Source: an uncultured Erysipelotrichaceae bacterium
Lineage (GTDB): Bacteria > Bacillota_I > Bacilli_A > Erysipelotrichales > Erysipelotrichaceae
Length of the DNA stretch: 11,637 bases
Direction of reading: 5' to 3'
Assembly (NCBI GenBank): GCA_902803275.1
Contig: CADCPE010000037.1
Coordinates: 1 to 11,637, forward strand
Shown here: in pieces, positions 1 through 6,401 of the stretch
Layout of the letters: every line of letters begins with the position of its first letter
Numbering within the stretch: the stretch's first letter is position 1
Translations under genes and position numbers: made by a program
The notes under the pieces: generated by a model
The model's database searches: none
The model's input: only the letters and a program-made list of their open reading frames with translations
What the model was told of the DNA's origin: nothing

Positions 1-2
1 CA

Positions 3-56
3 AACGAATTTGAAAAATTATATAACTTAGCAAAAACAATGAATCCACCTATTTAA
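3..56 (+). CDS. tnpB: Probable C-terminal tail of TnpB (5' part outside window)
   Basis: Frame 3 is open from the window edge to a TAA at 54-56 and gives NEFEKLYNLAKTMNPPI. Seventeen residues are too few to recognise by themselves. The call rests on position: in IS200/IS605 elements the TnpB gene, an RNA-guided nuclease related to Cas12, ends just before the structured right end that encodes its guide RNA, and that structure follows here. It could instead be an unrelated frame or a decayed tnpB. Confidence 0.45.
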   Translation, partial: NEFEKLYNLAKTMNPPI

Positions 57-222
57 GTTGTCCGAAATTGTTGCAGAGTAACACTATACGCTAGAGGGCA
101 GGTGGACAGCCCGTTAAGAATAAGGCTTACCTGATATATATCAGGTGGAAACGTAAAAGCAAACTTCTTAAGAAGCCCATAAGTCTTTAGCTTATGGGAG
201 GTTCACATTACTTCACAATCAT
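57..222 (+). ncRNA. Candidate TnpB guide (omega) RNA scaffold with adjoining guide
   Basis: Between the presumed tnpB stop and the element end lie several pairing segments. GGGC/GCCC pairs at 96-99 with 109-112. A perfect palindrome occupies 129-146, and CTTCTTAAGAAG 164-175. A terminal hairpin has 8-bp arms CCCATAAG (176-183) and CTTATGGG (191-198). The order of stems, the CTTTAG loop region and the final AGGTTCAC resemble Firmicutes omega RNAs. In that system the scaffold ends at the element boundary and the next 16 or so bases of flanking DNA act as guide, so the guide here would be about 207-222. The 5' limit is not visible, because omega RNAs often begin inside the tnpB 3' end. Function depends on a working TnpB, which cannot be seen. 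Confidence 0.55.
129..146. repeat. 18-bp perfect palindrome ACCTGATATATATCAGGT
   Basis: The two 9-base halves are exact reverse complements, and the symmetry breaks at the next base on each side. It lies inside the non-coding IS200/IS605 right end and is best read as a stem of the guide RNA scaffold. A protein operator is possible but less likely in this context. Confidence 0.6.
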
Positions 223-320
223 TCAGGAGCCAATACGACCTTAGAATGTCAAAATGCCTGATCCTGTCAATACAGCTTTGATCAAAGGCCTTCTTAAGAC
301 GCAAACATCTGTATCTTGTT

Positions 321-329
321 TGATACAAT
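321..329 (+). promoter_or_regulatory. Possible extended -10 element for the TIR gene
   Basis: TGATACAAT fits the extended -10 form TGn-TAnAAT. Transcription would start near 336, leaving a leader of about 29 nt before the ATG at 365 with its AAAGG site. No good -35 is present 17 nt upstream. The element overlaps a 6-bp hairpin (TGTATC 310-315 with GATACA 322-327), and a 12-bp palindrome CTTTGATCAAAG lies upstream at 276-287. Either could be regulatory. The rest of 207-364 shows no convincing gene. Confidence 0.3.
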
Positions 330-364
330 TAAATCAAAGAAACGGTATTGAGACAAAGGCAATA

Positions 365-2680
365 ATGAGTATAAATCTGAAATATGTAAAGAAAGGTTCG
401 GCTTTATTAAAGAATACGCAGAAAGTCTTTTTCTGCTCAACGAAAGCCGATCGGGAAAAGTACTTTGATGAGATAAGCTCTGATCTTTTTGAAGCGCAGG
501 ACAATATTTCGATCTGGTACAAAGAAGAGGACAACGTCGATATTTCTGAGGAGGAAAGAAAAGAGTATCTTTCAGAAATGACGCTGCTTGTGCTGCCGGT
601 AACAAGTGATTTTCTGAAAATAGAAAACGAGGCCCGTAGGGATCTTAATTTCGCAATAAAAGAAAACATCCCGGTTCTGCCTTTTCTTGAGCAGCAGGGA
701 CTGGAATTTCTTTTTAACGATATCTGCGGCAATCTGCAGATACTGAACAAATATGATCCCGATCCTACAGCCTTGCCCTATAAGGATAAGCTGAAGCTGT
801 TTCTGGATGCCGTTCTTCTGAAAGATGAAATGCTTGAGAAGATCAGAAAGGCTTTTGCAGCCTATATCTTTTTGAGCTACCGGAAAAAGGACAGGCGCTA
901 TGCACAGAAAGTAATGCGGCTTATTCACAAGGATCCTTTCACCCGCGATATCGCCATATGGTACGATGAATTTCTGACTCCAGGTGAGGATTTTAATGAA
1001 TCGATTAAGGAAGCCTTTGAAAAAAGTGATCTGTTTACAATGGTCATCACTCCAAACCTGCTGGAAAAGCCAAACTATGTCATGACAACGGAATATCCGA
1101 TGGCCATCAGGGCACAGAAAAAGATCCTGCCGATTGCAGCTGTGAAAACGGATCAGAAGTCTCTGATTGAAAACTATCCGGAAATACCTGAAGCAATTAA
1201 CGCTGACAATGAAGCTGATCAGGTCGGAAAGCTGATCAGAGAAGCTTTGAGTATAAAATCAAACGACGATCCTCAGCATCTGTTTTTCATCGGACTCGCC
1301 TATCTTTCCGGTATCGATCTGGAGACGGATCACGAAAAGGCAAGAACGCTGATTGCCGCCGCGGCTGATGGCGGAATTGAAGAGGCCTATATCAAGCTGG
1401 TTTCCATGTATGAAAACGGACAGGGTGTAAACAGGGATTATAGACAAGGCGCAATCTATCAGGAAAGATACGCTGCTTTACTGGAAAGAAAACTGAAAGA
1501 CAATGATGCCGATGATGATCTGCAGTTTCGCTATATCATTGCCGTAAATAAGGCAGCTGCCAAATGGGCGGATCTTTTGGAATATGAGCGCTGCTGGAGT
1601 CTGCTGGAAAAAATGCTGGCTGAAGATATTAAGGGAAAGACAAACCGCGAGAAAATTGCTCTGACCGAAACTTTCCAGTATGCAGCGGAATTTGCCATCA
1701 GGCAGAACAAGCTCTCATCAGCCAGATCTTTTCTGGATGGCATGCTTAAAATATCCGATGATTTTATCCTGGATCTAGGTGAGATTGAAAAGGAAAAGAA
1801 GGATTACGCCTACAATACGGGACTGCTCAAGAGCCTTTATCAAGGCACTTATCTTAATCTGCTGGGCAATATTCAAATCAAGGAAAACAACTGGATCGAA
1901 GCAGTATCTTCTTATGAAAAAGCTGTGCCGCTGATCAGAAAGGTTTTCGGAAGCGATCAGGCAAAGTATCCTGGTCTTGCCAGGACCTTGGCAGAACTAT
2001 ATGGAAAGATTGCCGAAGCATTGCTGATGAGCGATAAAACCTCGGAAGAAAACCTCAGAAAAGTTGAAAGAAAGTGCCGCGAAAGCTTGCTGTTTGTGCA
2101 GGGACTTGTGAACCAGCACGGCGAATTTGCCAAAGGTCCCTACACATTCAAGATCTACAAGACACTGATAGAGACTTATTGTGGACTCAACAATTATTAT
2201 GCCGCCGCTAAAACGGCCGACGAATTTCTTTCTTTAGCTGAAAAAGAAAATCAGGAACAGGAAAGCATCAATTCAGCCAGGATCCTGGCTTTTGCCCATA
2301 CCTGTCTGGCTTCGATCGCCGAAAAGAAACAGGATTATGTTTCAGCGGAAAAGCAGATAAAGGCGGCTGCAGAGATCGAGACTTCTCTGAAAGATAAGAT
2401 CGGCATTCTGAACACCGAAAAACAGCTTAAGTCCTATTACCGTAGCCTGCTTAACTATGCCGAAAAAAGAAAAGATGATAAGGCCGCTTCCTTCTATGCC
2501 GATAACATCAGATATATCGACTCCCTGGTGGCTTTAAAATATTATCAGGATGCGCAAAACGGGAATGCCACAGCAGCCGATAAAGCCTATGACCTTTATC
2601 GCGAAATGCATAAGAAGTATCCGGATCGCGGATATGATAAAAATGCCAACTATGTCAGGAATCATTTTATGAAGCATTGA
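365..2680 (+). CDS. Tandem-TIR, Sel1 and TPR repeat protein (probable TIR NADase effector with repeat sensor)
   Basis: This 771-residue soluble protein has no signal peptide or membrane helix. I start it at ATG 365, which has AAAGG five bases upstream; an in-frame ATG at 254 has no usable site and would add 37 unremarkable residues. Residues 20-113 form a degenerate TIR fold (VFFCSTKADR, ISIWYKEED, TLLVLPVTSDFL). Residues about 166-260 form a canonical TIR domain: AYIFLSYRKKDR, then IAIWYDEFLTPGEDF, SDLFTMVITPNLLEKPNYVMTTEYPMA and KKILPI. Glu243 fits the conserved catalytic Glu of NAD-cleaving TIR domains; the first domain has Asp93 there. Two Sel1-like repeats follow (about 303-373, including AAADGGIEEAYIKLVSMYENGQGV), then TPR-like helical pairs to about 733. 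TIR domains fused to repeats commonly act in bacterial immunity or signalling by consuming NAD or making a signal nucleotide when the repeats sense a trigger. That role is inferred here. GATC density is host-like, so this is not obviously recent DNA. Confidence 0.85.
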   Translation: MSINLKYVKKGSALLKNTQKVFFCSTKADREKYFDEISSDLFEAQDNISIWYKEEDNVDISEEERKEYLSEMTLLVLPVTSDFLKIENEARRDLNFAIKENIPVLPFLEQQGLEFLFNDICGNLQILNKYDPDPTALPYKDKLKLFLDAVLLKDEMLEKIRKAFAAYIFLSYRKKDRRYAQKVMRLIHKDPFTRDIAIWYDEFLTPGEDFNESIKEAFEKSDLFTMVITPNLLEKPNYVMTTEYPMAIRAQKKILPIAAVKTDQKSLIENYPEIPEAINADNEADQVGKLIREALSIKSNDDPQHLFFIGLAYLSGIDLETDHEKARTLIAAAADGGIEEAYIKLVSMYENGQGVNRDYRQGAIYQERYAALLERKLKDNDADDDLQFRYIIAVNKAAAKWADLLEYERCWSLLEKMLAEDIKGKTNREKIALTETFQYAAEFAIRQNKLSSARSFLDGMLKISDDFILDLGEIEKEKKDYAYNTGLLKSLYQGTYLNLLGNIQIKENNWIEAVSSYEKAVPLIRKVFGSDQAKYPGLARTLAELYGKIAEALLMSDKTSEENLRKVERKCRESLLFVQGLVNQHGEFAKGPYTFKIYKTLIETYCGLNNYYAAAKTADEFLSLAEKENQEQESINSARILAFAHTCLASIAEKKQDYVSAEKQIKAAAEIETSLKDKIGILNTEKQLKSYYRSLLNYAEKRKDDKAASFYADNIRYIDSLVALKYYQDAQNGNATAADKAYDLYREMHKKYPDRGYDKNANYVRNHFMKH

Positions 2681-2745
2681 ACAGAAAACATTTATGATGA
2701 CATTGCGAATTGCTGAATACACAATAATAGAAAAGGAGATCATTC

Positions 2746-3186
2746 ATGACAAAACTCGATTATAAATACTTAAGAATTCAGGGCAAGAATCTGGTAAGAA
2801 ATACAATGTATGCCAGAGGTGTCTTTTCCGTCTGCATGCAGCTGCTTGAATCGGGAAAAATGGAGCAGGAAGATGCCGACCTGTTCAAGGAATTAAACAA
2901 CTGGTTCCTCGACAATCTTCCTCTTCCTCCGCAATGCAACAATCAGGATCCGGTGATCTGCTGGTTCAAGACAGAGAATTCCGAGGAAATGATCAAGATG
3001 ATCAGGCCGATTTTATGGCTGCTGGAAAAATATGACATTCCCTATTTTCTGGTCCATACAAACACACCAGGGGAAATCGTCTATGAGGATAAATATCAGA
3101 TAGTTACAAAAACCGATGGATATCTTCAGATCGAAGATGCACCGGATAAGAAAAAGCTGGAACTCTATGATCAAAACAGAGAGTAA
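2746..3186 (+). CDS. Conserved-looking hypothetical protein downstream of the TIR gene
   Basis: This 146-residue cytosolic protein is one I do not recognise. It has a strong ribosome binding site, AAAGGAGA at 2732-2739, six bases before the ATG. The N-terminal third is basic and helical (KYLRIQGKNLVRNTMYARGVF), followed by an acidic helix and a Pro/Trp-rich turn (NWFLDNLPLPPQC, residues 52-64). A mixed alpha/beta part includes ICWFKTENSEEMIKMIRPILWLL and YFLVHTNTPGEIVYEDKYQI (71-119), with a charged tail. It has no signal peptide, membrane helix or catalytic motif that I can name. It lies 65 nt after the TIR gene on the same strand with no terminator between, so the two are probably cotranscribed. 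That arrangement suggests a partner, regulator or inhibitor of the TIR protein. A function of its own is equally possible. Confidence 0.8.
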   Translation: MTKLDYKYLRIQGKNLVRNTMYARGVFSVCMQLLESGKMEQEDADLFKELNNWFLDNLPLPPQCNNQDPVICWFKTENSEEMIKMIRPILWLLEKYDIPYFLVHTNTPGEIVYEDKYQIVTKTDGYLQIEDAPDKKKLELYDQNRE

Positions 3187-3188
3187 AA

Positions 3189-3227
3189 AAGACCGACGAT
3201 CCTCATGCCGGTCTTCCAGACGTTTTT
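3189..3227. terminator. Bidirectional terminator between the TIR operon and the membrane protein gene
   Basis: AAGACCG (3189-3195) pairs with CGGTCTT (3209-3215) around a 13-nt loop. Read on the minus strand, the stem runs straight into a T tract (complement of A 3185-3190), a good terminator for the gene ending at 3305. Read on the plus strand, the T run (3223-3227) is seven bases after the stem, so termination there is weaker. The rest of 3187-3304 holds nothing else I can identify. Confidence 0.55.
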
Positions 3228-3304
3228 CTTTCGTTATTCATCTTCAGCTTCAGCAAGACCATAAATGCGTCATGATCCGCTTAAACTAATAACTTGAAAA
3301 AATG

Positions 3305-3736
3305 TTATTTATTTTCTGATTTATTTTCAGGTGTTTCTGTTTTTCTCGAAGCAGAGATCTTGTTCTTGACTGTGAAGCATCCGGCGACCAGCAGGACCGG
3401 TAAGAAGCATATGCCGATTATGAGCAGTGCCTGAACAACGACCAGGAAAGTTGCTTCCGGGCTGATCTCCTTCCAGACGAACGAATCTTTTGAAACGTAG
3501 AAAACATAGATGATCCATCCGACGAAGGCAACACTTCCGGCAATTGAGAAAACAGCATCTCTGATCATTTTCATCGTTTTACCGGCAATGATATTCTTTA
3601 ATGTCAGATCGAAATATTTGCTTTTTTCCGCAAGATACTTTTCAACGATTTTCGGTGATTCCTTATACTCGTTATAAAGCAGTTCGTCTTTTATCGGATC
3701 CTGTTCGATCTCTACCGGACCAAGTTTGATTTTCAT
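3305..3736 (-). CDS. Small two-helix membrane protein, unknown function
   Basis: This 143-residue protein has an excellent ribosome binding site, GGAGGG, seven bases before its ATG. The N-terminal 55 residues are charged and helical (DPIKDELLYNEYKESPKIVEKYLAEKSKYF). Two hydrophobic segments follow, about 61-82 (AVFSIAGSVAFVGWIIYVFY) and 94-120 (ATFLVVVQALLIIGICFLPVLL), joined by a short loop. The tail is short, polar and Lys/Glu-rich. The expected layout is a helical hairpin in the membrane with both long ends on the cytoplasmic side. I recognise no family. It diverges from the secreted protein gene at 3848, with a 111-nt AT-rich region between them, so shared control is possible. Confidence 0.8.
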   Translation of the reverse strand: MKIKLGPVEIEQDPIKDELLYNEYKESPKIVEKYLAEKSKYFDLTLKNIIAGKTMKMIRDAVFSIAGSVAFVGWIIYVFYVSKDSFVWKEISPEATFLVVVQALLIIGICFLPVLLVAGCFTVKNKISASRKTETPENKSENK

Positions 3737-3847
3737 ATACTGACCCTCCGTTTTTCTATATTTTATAATAACGGAATAATATAAGATAGATAAAAAAAGA
3801 TAAAAAACAGAATAATGTTTATAATATTTATAAGAGGTTACAGAAGC
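3737..3847. promoter_or_regulatory. AT-rich divergent promoter region
   Basis: The gap between the membrane protein and secreted protein genes is strongly A/T-rich. It contains TATAAT at 3820-3825 on the plus strand and a tandem 10-bp near-repeat GATAAAAAAA/GATAAAAAAC (3789-3808), whose T tracts face the minus-strand gene like UP elements. I see no good TTGACA-type -35 in either direction. The TATAAT would start transcription near 3832, downstream of the ATG at 3815, which supports the later start at 3848. Confidence 0.4.
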
Positions 3848-4828
3848 ATGAAGAGAATAATCACTGTATTACTTACTGCAGTTTTGATACTCACGGCAGG
3901 TACGGGCACCGTTTTTGCCGAAGACACAGGAAAAGATAAACCGATAATCATCATCAGCAATATCGATCTGCTTTCCGGTGATACTCAGCTCAAGACCTAC
4001 GGTTTCCCTTATGCCAATATTGAGATCGTGAATGAAAGATGGATCATACCGAAAGAGTTTGTGATCGGGGCAGATGATATCAACATCAGCAACGGCAAAT
4101 ACAGCTATCAGCTGATATTAAGATCCAACGGAACGATGGCTTTCAATAACGATCTGGAGATTTACTATCAGGGGATCGACGGGCTCTACAGACTGAATTA
4201 CATAATAGATGAAACTGACAACCATCTGATGGAGGTAGACGGACTGTTTGACAATATCATCGTTGCCAGCCCTCTTATCGATAAGCTTCCTGAAAAGATA
4301 AGCACGATCATACTGGCCAGAGTAAGGGATGATTCATATGATTATAACCTCGATCTGAAGACCCAGGATGGATTCACTTTCAGAAATAAACTTCAGTTCA
4401 TCTTTGATACGCAGCCTTATTCGTACGCTACGGACTATGCATATGATCTATCTTCCGACACGCAGAAGATAACAGTATACCTGACAAAAGGAAACAAGTC
4501 CCTGGTACTGGGACCGATAGAGATAGGGCCGATCTTTGAGGAAGGACAGAAGATCGTAAAAGATATTTCGGAAAAAGTATCCGGGATCTCTGTGGGCAGC
4601 TATGCAGATTATATAAACAAGATCGTAAGCAGAAGTGATACGATCGTATCCAAATTCGCTGAAAACATCAGTTCAAGTGCGCTTCCTTCTGCCAGTGACG
4701 TATATAACGATATCAAAGATAAAGTTGCAGAAAGAAAAGAAAAGCTTACGGATATGATCCCTGATGTTTCCGATCTGAGAAGTGATGTCCGTGAACTTAT
4801 CGTAAGGTTCTGGGATCGCAGTCATTAG
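3848..4828 (+). CDS. Secreted protein with cleavable signal peptide, unknown function
   Basis: I start this at ATG 3848, which has AAGAGG ten bases upstream and gives a textbook signal peptide: MKRI, a hydrophobic core (VLLTAVLILTAG), then TVFA with probable cleavage before Glu25. An earlier in-frame ATG at 3815 lacks a binding site and would precede the likely transcription start. The product is 326 residues. The mature part, about 300 residues, has no cysteine, so it is neither a lipoprotein nor disulfide-bonded. It also lacks an LPxTG anchor and a C-terminal membrane segment. Residues about 30-220 look beta-rich with many Ile, Tyr and Asp. The last 90 or so look helical and charged (for example DVYNDIKDKVAERKEKLTDM). 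I recognise no family. It may be released or held at the surface by charge or by a partner, perhaps the divergent membrane protein. Confidence 0.8.
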   Translation: MKRIITVLLTAVLILTAGTGTVFAEDTGKDKPIIIISNIDLLSGDTQLKTYGFPYANIEIVNERWIIPKEFVIGADDINISNGKYSYQLILRSNGTMAFNNDLEIYYQGIDGLYRLNYIIDETDNHLMEVDGLFDNIIVASPLIDKLPEKISTIILARVRDDSYDYNLDLKTQDGFTFRNKLQFIFDTQPYSYATDYAYDLSSDTQKITVYLTKGNKSLVLGPIEIGPIFEEGQKIVKDISEKVSGISVGSYADYINKIVSRSDTIVSKFAENISSSALPSASDVYNDIKDKVAERKEKLTDMIPDVSDLRSDVRELIVRFWDRSH

Positions 4829-4847
4829 ACCGATATGAAAATAAAGA

Positions 4848-4876
4848 AAAAACTGTTACGGGCCGTAACAGTTTTT
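4848..4876. terminator. Strong bidirectional terminator
   Basis: A perfect 13-bp inverted repeat has AAAAACTGTTACG (4848-4860), a loop GGC, and CGTAACAGTTTTT (4864-4876). It gives a GC-containing stem followed by a T run on both strands. It lies between the converging secreted protein gene (stop at 4828) and gdhA (stop at 4900) and probably serves both. Confidence 0.9.
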
Positions 4877-4899
4877 GTATGGTCTTAATAGAATAATGC

Positions 4900-6252
4900 C
4901 TAGAACAGGCCCTGTTCCATCATTGCGTCTGCAACCTTTTTGAAGCCTGCAATGTTTGCACCGGATACAAGGTCGTAGCCCAGTCCGTATTCTTCAGCCG
5001 CTTTCATTGATTCCTTGTGGATATTTACCATCATTCTGTGCAGCTGACTATCGACTTCTTCCTTGGTCCATGACAGTCTTTCGGAATTCTGCGACATCTC
5101 CAGGGCCGATACTCCCACGCCTCCGGCATTTACCGCTTTGGAAGGAGCGACGATCATGTGATCGCACGAGCGAAGAAGCGTAAGTGCGTCATTGGTCGTA
5201 GGCATGTTTGCGACTTCGATATAGTATTTGACTCCTGACTTGGCGATGAGCTTGGCTGTATCAAAACCCACATCGTTCTGTACGGCAGCCGGCATGTATA
5301 TATCGACATCTTCAACGCCCCAGAATTTCTTTCCTTCGATGAACTCGCATTTGAATCTATCCGCATAAGGTCTGCAGTGCATTGGATCCTTCATGCGCAT
5401 TTCAAGGATATAGTTGAGCTTTTCTTCGGTAATGATTCCTTCAGGATCACGGATATATCCGTCAGGCCCGGACATATAAATGACCTTGGCATTGAGTTCG
5501 GCAGCCTTCTTCATGATGCCCCAGGCAACGTTGCCGTATCCTGAGACGCCGATCCTTTTTCCTTCAAGAGTATCGTTTTCATGTTTGAGCACTTCATCAA
5601 GATAATAGACGGCGCCATAGCCGGTCGCTTCCGGTCTGATCAATGAGCCGCCGTACGAAAGGCCCTTTCCGGTAAGCACGCCGTTTTCAAAGTTTCCTTT
5701 CAAACGCCGATACTGTCCGAAAAGATAACCGATCTCTCTTTGCGAGACTCCCATATCTCCGGCCGGCACGTCGACATCGGCACCGATATAGCGGTAAAGC
5801 GCGGACATGAAGCTTTGACAGAAGCGCATGATCTCGGCTTCCGATTTTCCTGCGGGATCGAAATCGCTTCCGCCCTTGCCGCCGCCGATCGGCAGACCGG
5901 TCAGCGAATTCTTGAAAGTCTGTTCAAAGGCCAGAAACTTGATGATGCTTTCATTGACATTTTTCTGAAAACGCAGTCCGCCTTTATAGGGGCCGATCGC
6001 TCCGTTGAACTGGCAGCGGTAACCCATATTGGTATGGGCCTTGCCTTCATCATCTGTCCACACAACTCTGAATTTGAACAGTCTCTCCGGTGTGACCAGT
6101 CTCATGAGCAGATCGTTTTTCTCATATTCGGGATGATTTCTGATCACCGGTTCAATAGATAACAAAAACTCTTCTACGGCCTGAACGAATTCGGGTTGAG
6201 TTCTGTAGGTGTCGTAGATCAGATCGATCGTATTTTTTATATATGAATCCAT
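4900..6252 (-). CDS. gdhA: NADP-type glutamate dehydrogenase
   Basis: This enzyme reductively aminates 2-oxoglutarate with ammonia to give L-glutamate, in the cytosol as a hexamer. The 450-residue length is that of the bacterial hexameric family. Key residues are in place: Lys90 in GPYKGGLRF, Lys114 in EQTFKNSLTGLPIGGGKGG with Lys126, and catalytic Asp166 in PAGDMGVS. The dinucleotide fold starts near 230, with GVSGYGNVAWG (G238, G240, A243) as the phosphate loop. Coenzyme preference for NADPH is inferred from overall likeness to the GdhA subgroup. The ATG at 6252 has AGAGG ten bases upstream. It is monocistronic, ended by the strong terminator at 4848-4876. It diverges from a 2-hydroxyacid dehydrogenase, and a 22-bp near-palindrome lies in the shared upstream region. 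Confidence 0.97.
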   Translation of the reverse strand: MDSYIKNTIDLIYDTYRTQPEFVQAVEEFLLSIEPVIRNHPEYEKNDLLMRLVTPERLFKFRVVWTDDEGKAHTNMGYRCQFNGAIGPYKGGLRFQKNVNESIIKFLAFEQTFKNSLTGLPIGGGKGGSDFDPAGKSEAEIMRFCQSFMSALYRYIGADVDVPAGDMGVSQREIGYLFGQYRRLKGNFENGVLTGKGLSYGGSLIRPEATGYGAVYYLDEVLKHENDTLEGKRIGVSGYGNVAWGIMKKAAELNAKVIYMSGPDGYIRDPEGIITEEKLNYILEMRMKDPMHCRPYADRFKCEFIEGKKFWGVEDVDIYMPAAVQNDVGFDTAKLIAKSGVKYYIEVANMPTTNDALTLLRSCDHMIVAPSKAVNAGGVGVSALEMSQNSERLSWTKEEVDSQLHRMMVNIHKESMKAAEEYGLGYDLVSGANIAGFKKVADAMMEQGLF

Positions 6253-6303
6253 TGGCTATATACCTCTAATCTCATCTTAGCAGAAATAAAAAATAATACT
6301 ACT

Positions 6304-6325
6304 GATGATATTTATAAAAATCATC
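6304..6325. promoter_or_regulatory. 22-bp near-palindrome, candidate operator
   Basis: Arms GATGAT (6304-6309) and ATCATC (6320-6325) flank the self-complementary centre TTTATAAA (6311-6318). The only break in symmetry is one A:A pair (6310 and 6319). It lies 52 bp upstream of the gdhA start codon and about 26 bp upstream of the extended -10 of the divergent dehydrogenase gene. Dimeric repressors and activators bind sites of this size and position. Chance symmetry in AT-rich DNA is the alternative. Confidence 0.35.
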
Positions 6326-6350
6326 TGAAAAGGACCCAACAAATAACGCC

Positions 6351-6359
6351 TGATATAAT
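6351..6359 (+). promoter_or_regulatory. Extended -10 promoter of the 2-hydroxyacid dehydrogenase gene
   Basis: TGATATAAT is a perfect TGn-TATAAT extended -10. No good -35 lies 17 nt upstream, which extended -10 promoters tolerate. Transcription would begin near 6366, so the in-frame ATG at 6375 would have only about nine leader bases and no binding site. This favours the ATG at 6402. Confidence 0.55.
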
Positions 6360-6401
6360 TCATAATATATAAACATGAAAAAAGGAAAGGATAAAGAGGC
6401 G

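Larger units (their letters stand above)
1..206 (+). mobile_element. Right (3') end of an IS200/IS605-family element, left part outside window
   Basis: The segment has the layout of the 3' end of IS200/IS605 elements: the tail of an open frame, then about 150 nt of structured non-coding DNA. That DNA holds an 18-bp palindrome (129-146), a 12-bp palindrome CTTCTTAAGAAG (164-175) and a terminal hairpin with CTTTAG in its loop region (176-198), followed by AGGTTCAC. In this family the last hairpin is the transposase (TnpA) recognition structure, and the cleaved end lies a few bases 3' of it, so I place the boundary near 206. No terminal inverted repeats or target duplications are expected for the family. 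The segment contains no GATC, although the rest of the window is full of them, which fits separate origin. The left end and tnpA/tnpB are not in the window, so it cannot be told whether the element is intact. Confidence 0.7.

Noticed and set aside
2703..2730. TTGCGA with TAATAG, 16 nt apart, as an internal promoter for the 146-residue gene
   Set aside because: Both hexamers are weak, and the predicted start would fall inside the ribosome binding site. Cotranscription with the TIR gene is simpler.
3789..3808. Tandem GATAAAAAAA / GATAAAAAAC as a CRISPR-like or regulatory repeat
   Set aside because: There are only two low-complexity units in an AT-rich promoter, with no spacers. It is noted only as part of the promoter region.
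3305..4540. LGPVEIE in the membrane protein and LGPIEIG in the secreted protein as a shared motif
   Set aside because: The seven-residue likeness lies in otherwise unrelated contexts and does not extend, so it is not evidence of homology.
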